From: Balneola sp. EhC07
GTDB taxonomy: Bacteria; Bacteroidota; Rhodothermia; Balneolales; Balneolaceae
Length of the DNA: 64,000 nt
Direction: 5' to 3'
NCBI RefSeq assembly: GCF_001650905.1
Contig: NZ_LXYG01000016.1
Coordinates: forward strand, 62,001 to 126,000
The notes below the pieces were generated by a model. The model searched no databases. It was given only the letters and a program-made list of their open reading frames with translations, and was not told the origin of the DNA. A program made the translations under genes and the position numbers. How positions within the stretch are numbered: position 1 is the stretch's first letter; each line of letters starts with the position of its first letter. Shown here in pieces: positions 24,587-34,177 of this stretch.

Positions 24587-25849
24587 TTAATTGTTGGATG
24601 TGATTTCGTCTTGCAGATAGGTCTTGTTAACTCCCGAAGTATCTTCAGGCATTGACAGATACAAGCGATCATCCATTGAAACACCTTTATGAATCACGGC
24701 TTCATTTTCGTTTATAAGCCCCAGCTCAACTTGTTGCATTCTAAAGCCAAGTCCGTCTTTAAGAAAAACAAAACTTAGTGAATCCTGTGCATGAATGGTC
24801 TCTAAAGGGATTGAAATTGCATCGTTTATTTTATCAACCTGGATTTCATTACTGGTTGTCATGGCCGGGCGCAGCAAACTGTCCGTTCCTGCAATTTCAA
24901 TAATAACTTCGTACACTTTTGAATCTGAGTTCGGGCGTTGTTCTCCGATATTGGCTACACTTGTAACGGTTCCGTCAAGGACTTTTCCCTGTACGGCATC
25001 AAGTCCAACAATTACTTTCTGGCCTTCTTTTACTTTCTGGATATCAATTTCATTTACATAAGTAAGAGATTCCATAACGGTAAAATCAGGAAGTTCAGCC
25101 ACAATAGGGTTCCATGCACTTACTTCTTCACCAACTGTAATTTTACTTCCGTTCCAATTTCTTTTATAGATAAGCATTCCTTTATCCGGAGCATAAACAG
25201 TAAACTCAGTCATTAGAGCCCGGATCTTATTTAACTCATTTTGTTTTTTGGAAAGCTCAGCCTCAATTTCACTTATCTTGGCTACAGCCTGTTTAACTTT
25301 AGTCTGATAGTTTTTCTTTTCCTGAGCTAAAGTCCTTTTTGCTTTATCTAACTCTATCACTGCCTGGCGTTGAACTGCAGGCGATTCAAACTTAGACTGG
25401 TCAACAGCTATTTGACGTTCTTCCAATGCATATTCAAGATTAATGAGATTGTCTCGCGCTTGTGAGAGCGTAAGTGTACTATCTAATTGAGCTTGGGTTA
25501 CCTGAGATTGTGCCTGTTGAACTTCGAGTTGAGCGTCCTGCATCTTGGCCAGAATTGGTGAGCGATCTAATTCAGCTACAAAATCTCCTTCCTTTACAAT
25601 TGAACCTTCAGGTATCAGGCGCTGTATTTTCATATTATTAATACGAAAATCTCTAACCCCTTGAGGTCCTTTAATTTCAGTAGAATTTTTTGCTCTTAAT
25701 TCTCCGGTACTTATAACCTCAACAACAAATTCTCCTTGACGAGGAGAAGTGTAAAGTTCAGTAGTTTCATCTTTGTTGCCTCCAAAAACCACCCATAAAA
25801 TAACTACGGAAAGCACGAGAGCAATTGGCAGAATAAATTTCTTTTGCAT
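24587..25849 (-). CDS. Periplasmic adaptor (HlyD/MacA-type) of the efflux operon
   Basis: A 420-residue membrane-fusion protein with an N-terminal anchor (KKFILPIALVLSVVILWVVFGG). It has a split barrel-sandwich (lipoyl-like) domain around IPEGSIVKEGDFVAELD and ELPDFTVMESLTYVNEIDIQKVKEGQKVIVGLD. Between these lies a long alpha-helical hairpin (about 95-215, rich in Gln/Lys heptads), and the end carries beta-barrel and membrane-proximal domains. It would bridge the inner-membrane permease to the TolC channel. It is the first gene of the three-gene operon, with 12 bases to the permease. The substrate is unknown. Confidence 0.95.
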   Translation of the reverse strand: MQKKFILPIALVLSVVILWVVFGGNKDETTELYTSPRQGEFVVEVISTGELRAKNSTEIKGPQGVRDFRINNMKIQRLIPEGSIVKEGDFVAELDRSPILAKMQDAQLEVQQAQSQVTQAQLDSTLTLSQARDNLINLEYALEERQIAVDQSKFESPAVQRQAVIELDKAKRTLAQEKKNYQTKVKQAVAKISEIEAELSKKQNELNKIRALMTEFTVYAPDKGMLIYKRNWNGSKITVGEEVSAWNPIVAELPDFTVMESLTYVNEIDIQKVKEGQKVIVGLDAVQGKVLDGTVTSVANIGEQRPNSDSKVYEVIIEIAGTDSLLRPAMTTSNEIQVDKINDAISIPLETIHAQDSLSFVFLKDGLGFRMQQVELGLINENEAVIHKGVSMDDRLYLSMPEDTSGVNKTYLQDEITSNN

Positions 25850-25951
25850 AATAATGTGTATTAGAATTTCCCTAATAATACGAATTTAGAGTTAGACGAA
25901 CCTACTAATAGAATAGTTTTACAACTGGAGATCTTTTACAGGAATTATCAA

Positions 25952-28189
25952 TCAGTCTTCCTGAAACTCATCTTGTTGGTATAAGACTTCTCCATAGGAA
26001 ATTTCTTCGCCTGCCAATACAAGAATAGTAGTAGGCAATCCTTTAAGTCGTTTTTGAATATCTCCATAATAGCTCAGGAAGTTTTCGTCGGGTTCTGCCA
26101 TACCCATAAAAATCAGATCGGTTTCTTTTGAAGACTCGTGAAGGATCTCGTCAAATGATCTTCCATTCGAAACGATAACCTGAGCTTTAGCTCCGGTCCG
26201 AAGCTTTTTACTGATCTCAGTAAGATTTTTTTGAGCATCGGCCGCTCCTTTTTCTGAGCTCACCACCATTTTAAGATAAACTTCAGCATCATACCAGCTT
26301 CTGCTGCTTTGCAACAGGTAACCCAAGATCATCATCAAACCACCGTTGCCTTTTAAACCGCCCCACCAGATATCAATTCTCTTTTTCTTGCCAAATCCTT
26401 TGTGTTTATCGTCGTGTACAATAAGTACGTTTCTTTGAAGACGATGAAAAGTTGAGATCATTTGACAGTAATCTTTTCGAATAGCCTCATTTTCGCTGTC
26501 ACCAAGAATGATCGTATTGGGAACCAACGCTCCAAGTCCGTACGCTTCAACTAAACGCTCTCCTCCTTTAAACGGGTCATCTGCGGTAAGGACTTTCACT
26601 AATCCCTGAATTCCTCTTTTAGCAAGAAATTCACGAATATTATCCTCAATTATATTCTGATGATCTACAGAAAACTTATCATTTGTAATTACTGTTGATA
26701 CGGTTAACAAACCACGATTGTGAGTTATTGAGGAAGCCAGGTCTATCAAATGCCATCTTTTAGTTGGAGCTCCGGAAAGCACCAAAGGGTTTGGGCGCCA
26801 CGTTTTTGAATCTTCTTCCACACGTATTCTAAGTAAACCTGCGCGGGTAATGGCCATCCAGATACCACGACGCACATCCCCCCAGGTGGATTGCAGTTCT
26901 CTTCGCTCAAGCCAGAAGTAAATTGCTAACACAAAAATAAAAGCTATGATCGTAGCAGTGGCATTGATCAGAAACATCACGGCAATACAACCAATCGCAC
27001 CAACTATAGAAAAGATCCAATGAACTTTAAACTTTGGTCTGAAGGATGGACTTCCAAGAATGCGCTCTATTCCTGCTGTAATATTTAAGACACCATAAGT
27101 AGTAAGGAAAAACATGGTAAGAACAGGAGCAATGAGATCAAGATCACCGAAATAAACGGCTGCCAAAGCTAAACCTAAAGTTACAATGGTTCCCATTCTC
27201 GGGGCGTCATCATCGCCGGAACCTTGTCCGAGGAAATTCATCCATTTTGGTAAAACGCGATCCCGGGCTAAAGCCTGAAGCACTCTGGGCGCGCCTAATA
27301 TACTTCCAAGAGCGCTGGAAAGTGTAGCCCCCCAAACACCGATCAAAATAGCATCGCCCCAATACGAGATCTGGCGCATGATCAAAGGATTTTCAATCAA
27401 AGTTAAAGCGTCTGCTCTGTTTGCTAAAATGATGGGAAGTCCCATATAGATCAGATAACCAACTCCAACCGCAGCAAATGTCCCCATAGGAATTGACTTT
27501 CCCGGTTCTTTCAGATCACCGCTCATATTTACCCCTGCCATGATCCCGGTTACAGCCGGAAAAAACACAGCAAAGACTACCCAAAAAGGTTCTGAGTTTC
27601 TCTCGGCAGCACCCCAAAGTTCAATTTCTGTTGGTTCTATGGGTTTACCAAATAAGAGAGAAAGCAATGAAATGCCAATTCCGAACATAATAAAATACTG
27701 TGCCCGGATAGCTGTTTTGGCAGATACCAAAGCCAGAACCGTAACTAAAATTGTAGTGGCAATGCCTACTAATTTAAAATTCAGGCTCGGAAAAACCTGA
27801 ACAACACTTTCCGCAAACCCAACAGTGTAAAGAGCTACAGATAATGCCTGAGCTATATAAAGTGGAATTCCAATTGCCCCACCGGATTCGATCCCTAAAG
27901 AACGACTGATCATATAGTAAGCGCCTCCACCTCTGACACGTTGATCCGTAGCAATGGAAGCAATGGAAAGAGCTGTCAAAAAAGTAATAGCGGTGGAAAG
28001 TGTAACTATTATAAGTGTTCCGATGAGCCCAACATTACCAACTACCCAGCCAAAGCGCAGGTACATGATCACGCCTAAGATGGTAAGAATAGACGGAGTA
28101 AAAACACCACCAAACGTTCCAAGACCTTCTTTAGAACTTTCTATTACACTTTCAGCTTTTGGAACATTATTGATAAATGGAATTTTCAT
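25952..28189 (-). CDS. SLC12-like cation-chloride cotransporter family protein
   Basis: A 745-residue membrane protein of the APC superfamily. It opens GTFGGVFTPSILTILGVIMYLRFGWVVGNVG, the hallmark of cation-chloride cotransporters, then shows about twelve membrane segments (to residue 425) including VRGGGAYYMISRSLG and FAVFFPAVTGIMAGVNMSGDLKEP. The C-terminal cytosolic part (about 440-745) resembles the SLC12 C-domain and carries WWGGLKGNGGLMMILGYLL and a universal-stress-like end. Bacterial relatives are poorly characterised; transport of ions or amino acids is possible. It follows panD by 53 bases on the same strand and may be read with panCD. Confidence 0.9.
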   Translation of the reverse strand: MKIPFINNVPKAESVIESSKEGLGTFGGVFTPSILTILGVIMYLRFGWVVGNVGLIGTLIIVTLSTAITFLTALSIASIATDQRVRGGGAYYMISRSLGIESGGAIGIPLYIAQALSVALYTVGFAESVVQVFPSLNFKLVGIATTILVTVLALVSAKTAIRAQYFIMFGIGISLLSLLFGKPIEPTEIELWGAAERNSEPFWVVFAVFFPAVTGIMAGVNMSGDLKEPGKSIPMGTFAAVGVGYLIYMGLPIILANRADALTLIENPLIMRQISYWGDAILIGVWGATLSSALGSILGAPRVLQALARDRVLPKWMNFLGQGSGDDDAPRMGTIVTLGLALAAVYFGDLDLIAPVLTMFFLTTYGVLNITAGIERILGSPSFRPKFKVHWIFSIVGAIGCIAVMFLINATATIIAFIFVLAIYFWLERRELQSTWGDVRRGIWMAITRAGLLRIRVEEDSKTWRPNPLVLSGAPTKRWHLIDLASSITHNRGLLTVSTVITNDKFSVDHQNIIEDNIREFLAKRGIQGLVKVLTADDPFKGGERLVEAYGLGALVPNTIILGDSENEAIRKDYCQMISTFHRLQRNVLIVHDDKHKGFGKKKRIDIWWGGLKGNGGLMMILGYLLQSSRSWYDAEVYLKMVVSSEKGAADAQKNLTEISKKLRTGAKAQVIVSNGRSFDEILHESSKETDLIFMGMAEPDENFLSYYGDIQKRLKGLPTTILVLAGEEISYGEVLYQQDEFQED

Positions 28190-28242
28190 TTATCAACTGT
28201 GACTGAATTGCGAATATTGAGCTGAGGAGTAAAGATCACTTT

Positions 28243-28662
28243 CTATTGGAGTGTATTATCCAGCATTCCGGATTCCAGATCATATTCTGAAGCATATTTG
28301 GTTTCATCTATGATCTTTTTAGGATCGTTGTTTTCATCAACAATAACCACGGTTGGTTTGTGAGATTTTGCTTCTTCCGGAGTCATGTTTGCATAACTGA
28401 TTACAATAATTCTGTCGTTAACCTGTGTTAGACGGGCTGCTGCTCCGTTCATACAGCAAATACGACTGCCCCGCTCTCCGGGAATAGTGTATGTTTCCAG
28501 ACGAGAGCCATTAGTGATATTAAGAACCTGTACTTTTTCGTACGGTAGAAGATTGGCGGCGTCCAAAAGGTCCTGATCAATGGTAATGCTTCCCTCATAC
28601 ATAAGGTTAGCTTCTGTAACTACCATTTGATGTAATTTCGATTTAAACATGGTTATTTGCAT
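28243..28662 (-). CDS. panD: Aspartate 1-decarboxylase
   Basis: A 139-residue proenzyme that makes beta-alanine for pantothenate. The self-cleavage site Gly-Ser is in [17 protein letters not shown], where Ser becomes the pyruvoyl group, and the downstream blocks [10 protein letters not shown] and [16 protein letters not shown] match the family. Start ATG 28662 is supported by GAGG eight bases upstream; a second Met four codons in is less likely. It begins ten bases after the panC stop, so PanC and PanD, which meet at the same product, are made from one transcript. The C-terminus (about 20 extra residues) is longer than in E. coli. Confidence 0.97.
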   Translation of the reverse strand: MQITMFKSKLHQMVVTEANLMYEGSITIDQDLLDAANLLPYEKVQVLNITNGSRLETYTIPGERGSRICCMNGAAARLTQVNDRIIVISYANMTPEEAKSHKPTVVIVDENNDPKKIIDETKYASEYDLESGMLDNTLQ

Positions 28663-28672
28663 TCTTATAACC

Positions 28673-29524
28673 TCAGATTTCCAATATTAAGTTGTCGATC
28701 AATCTGGTTTTCCCCAAATAAGCAGCGATTGCTAAAACGTACTTATTTTCAGTGGAAAGTTTGTCAACGGGTTGTAAAGTGTCTAATGAATACACGGAAA
28801 GGTAATCATTCTCAAAGCCTTTTGCTTCCAGCTCTTCTTGTTGATGCGAGATCAATAAAGCCGGTTCCATTACTCCATTCTCTATTTGTTGAGCAACATA
28901 AGTTAAAGCTCTGTATAAACTCGGTGCAAGAGCTCTTTCTTCTTGAGATAAATATGCATTCCTGCTGCTCAGTGCCAAACCATCCTCTGCCCGGCCGATT
29001 GGAGCCATCAATAGTTCAACAGGATGATTAAACTCTTTTACCATTTGTTCGATGATGCGAAACTGCTGATAGTCTTTTTGTCCAAATACAGCTATATCAG
29101 GATTTACAATATTGAAAAGTTTGTTCACCACCAGTGCTATTCCCTGAAAATAACCGGGGCGGCTGCCACCATCTAAATGAACATTCAGTTCTTCAATATC
29201 AATACTGAAATATTTTTTTCCTGAACCGTACATGGTTTCCGTGTCAGGCATAAAAACAACATCCACGTTTTCTTCTTTGCAAAGCTTCAGATCAGCCTCT
29301 ATAGTTCGTGGGTAAGTTCCAAAATCTTCGTGAGGAGCAAATTGTTCAGGGTTCACATAAATAGAAACAACGATCGCATCAGCATGTTTATGTGCCATCC
29401 TGATCAGCGAAAGGTGACCATCATGTAGCGCTCCCATAGTAGGAACAAAAGCTACTTTCTTGCCCTTTGATTTCAGGTTATTAACCTGCTCCCGAATTTC
29501 TTGTATGGATTCTGCTGTTTTCAT
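28673..29524 (-). CDS. panC: Pantoate-beta-alanine ligase
   Basis: A 283-residue enzyme that joins pantoate and beta-alanine with ATP to give pantothenate, on the way to coenzyme A. The nucleotide-binding HIGH-type motif is in [17 protein letters not shown] (about 28-44), with [36 protein letters not shown] and the KMSKS-like [15 protein letters not shown] later. All family blocks are present and the length is standard. It heads the panCD pair. Its ATG lies only nine bases after a strong GC-rich hairpin and overlaps the stop of a three-codon ATG frame (ATGA), an unusual leader. No Shine-Dalgarno sequence is visible. Confidence 0.97.
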   Translation of the reverse strand: MKTAESIQEIREQVNNLKSKGKKVAFVPTMGALHDGHLSLIRMAHKHADAIVVSIYVNPEQFAPHEDFGTYPRTIEADLKLCKEENVDVVFMPDTETMYGSGKKYFSIDIEELNVHLDGGSRPGYFQGIALVVNKLFNIVNPDIAVFGQKDYQQFRIIEQMVKEFNHPVELLMAPIGRAEDGLALSSRNAYLSQEERALAPSLYRALTYVAQQIENGVMEPALLISHQQEELEAKGFENDYLSVYSLDTLQPVDKLSTENKYVLAIAAYLGKTRLIDNLILEI

Positions 29525-29533
29525 TTGAACATA

Positions 29534-29561
29534 AAACGAGACGCGATTAAGCGTCTCGTTT
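29534..29561 (-). terminator. Strong hairpin between the E2 gene and panC
   Basis: A perfect 11-bp inverted repeat (AAACGAGACGC/GCGTCTCGTTT) with a six-base loop, followed on the minus strand by TTTT. It fits a Rho-independent terminator for the dihydrolipoamide acyltransferase gene. It ends only nine bases before panC, so it could also act as an attenuator in the panC leader. A weaker hairpin (CGAAGAATC/GATTCTTCG, 29587-29626) precedes it. Confidence 0.7.
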
Positions 29562-29644
29562 AATTAAAGGTCATTTAGAGCGATAGCGAAGAATCTGCAC
29601 AATTAATAAACGGTGAAGATTCTTCGTAAATACCCTCAGGTTTA

Positions 29645-31426
29645 TTAAACCGCACGATCCATATCAAATCCTTGAAGAATTTGTTTAATTCGGTTCAGGA
29701 ATGCTCCACCATGTGCTCCGTCAATAATTCTGTGATCGTAACTCATTGACAGGTACATCATTTGTCTGATCGCAATTACATCGCCGTTTTCAGTTTCCAG
29801 AACAACCGGTTTTTTCTCAATTGCACCTGTACCAATAATGGCAACCTGCGGCTGATTGATGATCGGAGTTCCCATGATATTACCCACACTTCCGTAGTTA
29901 GTTAAAGTGATAGTTCCTCCAACAAGATCGTCCGGACTTAATTTTTTACTTCTGGCTTTGGTTGCAACTTCATTTACGGCTTCAGCAAGTCCAACCAAAT
30001 TCTTTTGTTGTGCTTTTTTCATTACAGGAACGATCAATCCACCTTCGCCGCCTTCTCCAAGAGCAACAGCCAAACCAAAGTTAATGTCCTTTTTAACATG
30101 GATCTCATCTCCATTAACAGAACTGTTAATTAATGGGAATTCCAACATCGCTTTGATGATCGCTTCAACAAAAAGAGGAGTGAACGTGAGTTTGTGTCCT
30201 GTTTTCTTTTGGAAAGCATTCTTATTGGCGTTTCTCCACTTCACCATGTTGGTAACATCTACCTCAGCAAAAGTAGTTACGTGGGCAGAAGTCTGAACTG
30301 ATTTCACCATATGCTCCGCGATCATCTTACGCATGCGGTCCATTTTGATGATCTCAACTTCACCTGACGGAGACTTGATATCCAATTGACCGGCAGAAAT
30401 AGATCCGTCGTTTGACTTAGAAGTGCTGCTTGGTTTACTTAGCCCTGCAGAGCTTTGAGAAGTTTTCGGTGCTGATACCTTACCGTTCTTTTTATCTTCT
30501 ACATATCCAAGAATGTCTTTCTTGGAAACTCTTCCGCCCTGACCAGAGCCGTCAATGCTTTCCAGTTCTTCTTGACTAATTCCTTCTTCTTTAGCAATAG
30601 AGCGAACAAGTGGGGAGAAAAATCTTCCGTCACTTCCCATTCTTTGTGGTTCTGATCCTCCGGAAGAATCACTTGATCCATTACTTTGCATCAATTGATC
30701 CGGAGTAGTAGCTGCAATTTCTTCTTTAGATAATTTCTTTTCTTCTTTTTTTGCTGATGAAGAACCGGAATCGGATTTCGGAGCCGATGATCCTGCACTT
30801 GCTCCTTTACCGGTCGAAATGATTGCAATCGGTTGTCCCACTTCGATGGTGTCATTTTCCTCTGCTAAAATTTCTACAAGTGTTCCGGCAGCAGGTGAAG
30901 GAACTTCGCTGTCTACTTTGTCAGTAGATATCTCTAAAAGTGTTTCATCTTCTTCAACTTCATCGCCAACTGATTTATTCCAACCAATTACTGTAGCTTC
31001 AACAACAGACTCACCCATTTGAGGCATCATTACTTCGATACGCTCTCCGCCATCATCTCCACCACCGGCGTTTGATTCTTCGGCAGCAGGTGCGCTTTCT
31101 TTTTCTTCCGCTTCAGGCTCTTCTTCTTTAGTTTCTTCCTTTGCCTCTGGTTCAGGAGATGAATTTGTGTCTCCAACAGCATCGGCATCGGTCTCGATAA
31201 TGGCAATAGGTTTACCAACTTCGATGGTGTCGCCTTCTTCAACTAAGATCTCAACAAGTGTTCCGGCTTCAGGTGATGGAACTTCACTGTCTACCTTATC
31301 AGTAGCAATTTCGAGCAGTATTTCGTCAACTTCTACAGTATCACCTACAGACTTGCTCCACTCAATTACTGTTCCTTCCATTACCGATTCGCCCATCTGG
31401 GGCATTACTACTTCTACCTTAGCCAT
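29645..31426 (-). CDS. 2-oxoacid dehydrogenase E2 with two lipoyl domains
   Basis: A 593-residue dihydrolipoamide acyltransferase, core of a pyruvate, 2-oxoglutarate or branched-chain oxoacid dehydrogenase complex. Two lipoyl domains (about 1-80 and 130-210) each carry the modified Lys in ATDKVDSEVPSP or STDKVDSEVPSP, separated by Glu- and Ser-rich flexible linkers. A peripheral subunit-binding domain lies around 267-305 (SPLVRSIAKEEGI). The catalytic domain ends with the active site SYDHRIIDGAHG (His-x3-Asp-Gly) near 567. The sequence style is closest to Bacteroidota branched-chain-type E2 proteins, but the exact substrate is uncertain because no E1 or E3 gene is adjacent. Confidence 0.95.
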   Translation of the reverse strand: MAKVEVVMPQMGESVMEGTVIEWSKSVGDTVEVDEILLEIATDKVDSEVPSPEAGTLVEILVEEGDTIEVGKPIAIIETDADAVGDTNSSPEPEAKEETKEEEPEAEEKESAPAAEESNAGGGDDGGERIEVMMPQMGESVVEATVIGWNKSVGDEVEEDETLLEISTDKVDSEVPSPAAGTLVEILAEENDTIEVGQPIAIISTGKGASAGSSAPKSDSGSSSAKKEEKKLSKEEIAATTPDQLMQSNGSSDSSGGSEPQRMGSDGRFFSPLVRSIAKEEGISQEELESIDGSGQGGRVSKKDILGYVEDKKNGKVSAPKTSQSSAGLSKPSSTSKSNDGSISAGQLDIKSPSGEVEIIKMDRMRKMIAEHMVKSVQTSAHVTTFAEVDVTNMVKWRNANKNAFQKKTGHKLTFTPLFVEAIIKAMLEFPLINSSVNGDEIHVKKDINFGLAVALGEGGEGGLIVPVMKKAQQKNLVGLAEAVNEVATKARSKKLSPDDLVGGTITLTNYGSVGNIMGTPIINQPQVAIIGTGAIEKKPVVLETENGDVIAIRQMMYLSMSYDHRIIDGAHGGAFLNRIKQILQGFDMDRAV

Positions 31427-31605
31427 AAAAATCTTTTAATTTGATGCCTTAACGGCGGTTTTAGCTGTTTTTGCAAAGGACTGTAAAGTTCTACATTATT
31501 CTAATTACTTCAAAATGGAGATAGTTCCTTTTATTGTTAAAAAAGCGCTTTTATGATTTTAAATTTTATACATGATAAGTTGAGTTTCTTTTTTAGTTTG
31601 TAGTA

Positions 31606-32691
31606 ATGAAAAACAGACGTAGGTCACAGAACTTTTTATTGGTATTGGTAAGCTTGGTCATAAGCCTGTTTGTAGCAGAGTTAGCTGTGCGCATAATTCT
31701 TCCACAGGATAAAATGGTAACCTGGTTAGAAATGCACCCTGATGGGTTTATGATGAATCAAACTGGTGGAAAAGCCTTTCAGGAATTTGGAGAAATAAAA
31801 ATTGATTACAGGTTTACTGAAAACAGGCTCAGGGACGTATCAATAAATAATGAAGGGTCTAAAAAAATTCTTGCTCTGGGAGATTCATTTACTTTTGGAT
31901 TATTACTTCAGGAAGAGAGTTCTTATATCAATCTGCTTAATGAGCATCTTAAAAATGCGGGTTCAGATTCTGTTGAAATTTTGAACGGAGGTGTTGGAGG
32001 AGCAGGATTAGCCGATTGGCCTGCCTGGTTGGAATATAACGGAGCGAATATTGATCCTGATGTGATCTTATACTTCATGAATATTCACGATTTGGAAAGA
32101 GCTCTTTCTAAAAATATTTATGTGCTTAAAAAAGATTCTTTGATAAAGAGTCAACGCTGGAAACCAAGCGAGGCGATGCAAAGTCTGGGTAAGCAAGGTT
32201 GGTACAGATATTTGCAAGGAAAGTCGGAGCTGTTCAATATTGTAGTTAAGCTGCTTTGGAGGAACATTTATTTTGAGGATCTGACAAATGATTTTGATAC
32301 AGAGTCTTCATCAGTTTTAATACCCGAAATGGAAGACTTTTCATTGGAATCGGAATATTCCCTGAGTTTGGGTAAAGCTATTTTCGAAAAGATGGATGAG
32401 TGGTGCGTTTCGAATAATTGTGAACTATTGATTACAACAACCGGGTTTTTCCCGAGTGCAGATACTGCAGTATCTGCCCACACATTGAGATTATATAATG
32501 CTCTTAAAGAAGGGTCGGCAGAGTTATCTGATAAAGTGAGATTTTTCGATCCATCAGAATGTGTGAGCTCGGAAATAAACTCAGATTACAACTCTATAAA
32601 GATTCCCGGAGATTCTCATCCGAATGAACAAGGTGCTAAATTAATAGCTGATTGCATTTGGATCGAGCTCAAAAATTATATCACAGATTAA
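31606..32691 (+). CDS. Membrane-anchored SGNH/GDSL hydrolase family protein
   Basis: A 361-residue protein with one N-terminal membrane anchor (NFLLVLVSLVISLFVAELAVRIIL) and an extracytoplasmic SGNH domain. Block I, GDSFTFGLLL, holds the nucleophile Ser near residue 94. Block V is GDSHPNEQGAKLIADC, with the catalytic Asp-x-x-His near the C-terminus. The Gly/Asn blocks are around NGGVGGAG and the YFMNIHD segment. Relatives include esterases and polysaccharide O-acetyl-modifying enzymes, so a role in surface glycan deacetylation is plausible but unproven. Its stop overlaps the convergent PLP-enzyme gene by four bases. Confidence 0.8.
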   Translation: MKNRRRSQNFLLVLVSLVISLFVAELAVRIILPQDKMVTWLEMHPDGFMMNQTGGKAFQEFGEIKIDYRFTENRLRDVSINNEGSKKILALGDSFTFGLLLQEESSYINLLNEHLKNAGSDSVEILNGGVGGAGLADWPAWLEYNGANIDPDVILYFMNIHDLERALSKNIYVLKKDSLIKSQRWKPSEAMQSLGKQGWYRYLQGKSELFNIVVKLLWRNIYFEDLTNDFDTESSSVLIPEMEDFSLESEYSLSLGKAIFEKMDEWCVSNNCELLITTTGFFPSADTAVSAHTLRLYNALKEGSAELSDKVRFFDPSECVSSEINSDYNSIKIPGDSHPNEQGAKLIADCIWIELKNYITD

Positions 32692-33818
32692 TCTAAAGCC
32701 TGTCTCAAATCTTCAATGAGATCATCCGGGTGCTCTAAACCAACGCTTAGTCTTATTAAATTTTTCGGAGAATGAGATTGCTCCCCTTCACTGGAACGTC
32801 TGTGTTCCCAAGTGCTCTCAATTCCGCCAAGGCTGGTAGCTCTTGTTATCAGTTTGGAGGAAGCAACTGCTTTAAGCGATTCTTGTTCTGTTCCGTCAAA
32901 AAGAAACGAGATCATTCCACCAAATCCACTCATTTGAGCCCGAGCGATTTCATAACCCTGGTGAGATTCTAATCCCGGATAATAGACTTCTTTTACTTTT
33001 GGATGATCGGAGAGGAATTCGGCGAGTTTTTGAGCATTTTCATTATGGGCACGCATTCGATACGGAAAACTTCTGATACTTCTGCAAAGCAACCAGCAAT
33101 CTCTTGCAGAAGGTACAGCACCCTGCCCTTGTTGAATACTTCGAATTCGATCAAACATTTCATCCTGCTTCGCTGAAATAATAGCACCACCTAAAATATC
33201 GCTGTGTCCGGCTAAGTATTTTGTAGTGGAGTGCATCACCAAGTCAGCACCAAACTCAATTGGATTCAGATTTAAAGGAGATGGCCAGGTATTATCTACA
33301 CATACTTTTGCGTTGATGGTTTTTGCCAAAGCACACACTTTTTCAAGATCGGTAATGTGCATTAACGGATTGGATGGAGTTTCTGCGTAGATCAGTTTTG
33401 TGTTCGGACGAATATTATTCTGAACATGCTCCAGATCTCTCATATCAGTGAATGTAAACTCCAGATTCCACCGCTTACCAAAAGTATTCAACGTTTTTCG
33501 GGTTCCATGATACACATCTTCCGGAACGATGATATGAGAGCCTTCTTCCATTGCCTGAAATACACTTCCGATAGCTGCCATTCCGGACGAAAATGCTGCA
33601 CAAGCTTCGCCTCCTTCTAATTCTGCGAGGACTTTTTCCAGTTGCAGGCGGTTTGGGTTGCTGTGTCTGGTATATAAATAATCTCCATCCTGATGTCCGG
33701 TTTCAGCATGTTCAAAATTCGTGGAAACTTCTATAGGAGGAACTACGGATCTTGATCCTGAAGAGTGATCCAGCGATCCGTGAATGGCTATAGTTTCTAT
33801 GTTTTTGTTCTTTCTCAT
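32688..33818 (-). CDS. Cys/Met-metabolism PLP enzyme (cystathionine gamma-synthase/lyase family)
   Basis: A 376-residue fold-type I PLP enzyme. The Schiff-base Lys is in MHSTTKYLAGHSDILGG (near 203), the PLP-stacking region is SGMAAIGSVFQAM, the cofactor phosphate contacts lie in YTRHSNPNRLQLEKVLA, and SLGGIESTWEHR plus IRLSVGLEHPDDLIEDL form the substrate end. These features do not separate cystathionine gamma-synthase, gamma-lyase and methionine gamma-lyase. The start ATG overlaps the stop of the PIN-toxin gene by four bases, so the toxin pair and this metabolic gene are likely co-transcribed, which is unusual. Confidence 0.93.
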   Translation of the reverse strand: MRKNKNIETIAIHGSLDHSSGSRSVVPPIEVSTNFEHAETGHQDGDYLYTRHSNPNRLQLEKVLAELEGGEACAAFSSGMAAIGSVFQAMEEGSHIIVPEDVYHGTRKTLNTFGKRWNLEFTFTDMRDLEHVQNNIRPNTKLIYAETPSNPLMHITDLEKVCALAKTINAKVCVDNTWPSPLNLNPIEFGADLVMHSTTKYLAGHSDILGGAIISAKQDEMFDRIRSIQQGQGAVPSARDCWLLCRSIRSFPYRMRAHNENAQKLAEFLSDHPKVKEVYYPGLESHQGYEIARAQMSGFGGMISFLFDGTEQESLKAVASSKLITRATSLGGIESTWEHRRSSEGEQSHSPKNLIRLSVGLEHPDDLIEDLRQALD

Positions 33819-34177
33819 CGTTTATACAACACAAAATCGAAATTATCTATTTTTCTAAAGTCTTCATCTGCTGTGAAAAAGGTATAGCCATATTCTAAAG
33901 ATGTTGCTGCAATTATTGCGTCAAGTAACTTTAAATTAAATTTTCGGCGTAATTCAATGGCTCTATTCTTAAGCTGATCTGTAAATCCAATAATTGTAAC
34001 TGCATTCAAATATTCCTTAAGAAGTATTTCTTCTTGAACAGTAATTTTAGAATATGAAAGAAGTTCCATTTCTGAAAAAACTGATACATGTATATGATTC
34101 TTGTCTAAATAATTCGAAAGAGTTTGATCACCGTTTGCATGATAAATAATAATATTTGTATCAACGAGCAGTTTCAA
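33815..34177 (-). CDS. vapC: PIN-domain toxin (VapC-like)
   Basis: A 120-residue PIN ribonuclease. The acidic metal ligands are Asp in LLVDTNIIIY (about 6), Glu in FSEMELLSY (about 38), Asp in LLDAIIAATS (about 91) and Asp in FFTADEDFRKI (about 110). These toxins cut RNA, often initiator tRNA. It overlaps the upstream small gene by 17 bases, the usual antitoxin-toxin arrangement. The downstream overlap with the PLP-enzyme gene suggests one transcript. Nothing suggests inactivation. Confidence 0.9.
   Translation of the reverse strand: MKLLVDTNIIIYHANGDQTLSNYLDKNHIHVSVFSEMELLSYSKITVQEEILLKEYLNAVTIIGFTDQLKNRAIELRRKFNLKLLDAIIAATSLEYGYTFFTADEDFRKIDNFDFVLYKR

Noticed and set aside
29907-30296. Plus-strand frame inside the E2 gene
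   Set aside because: It is the complement of the E2 catalytic domain and codes for no recognisable protein.
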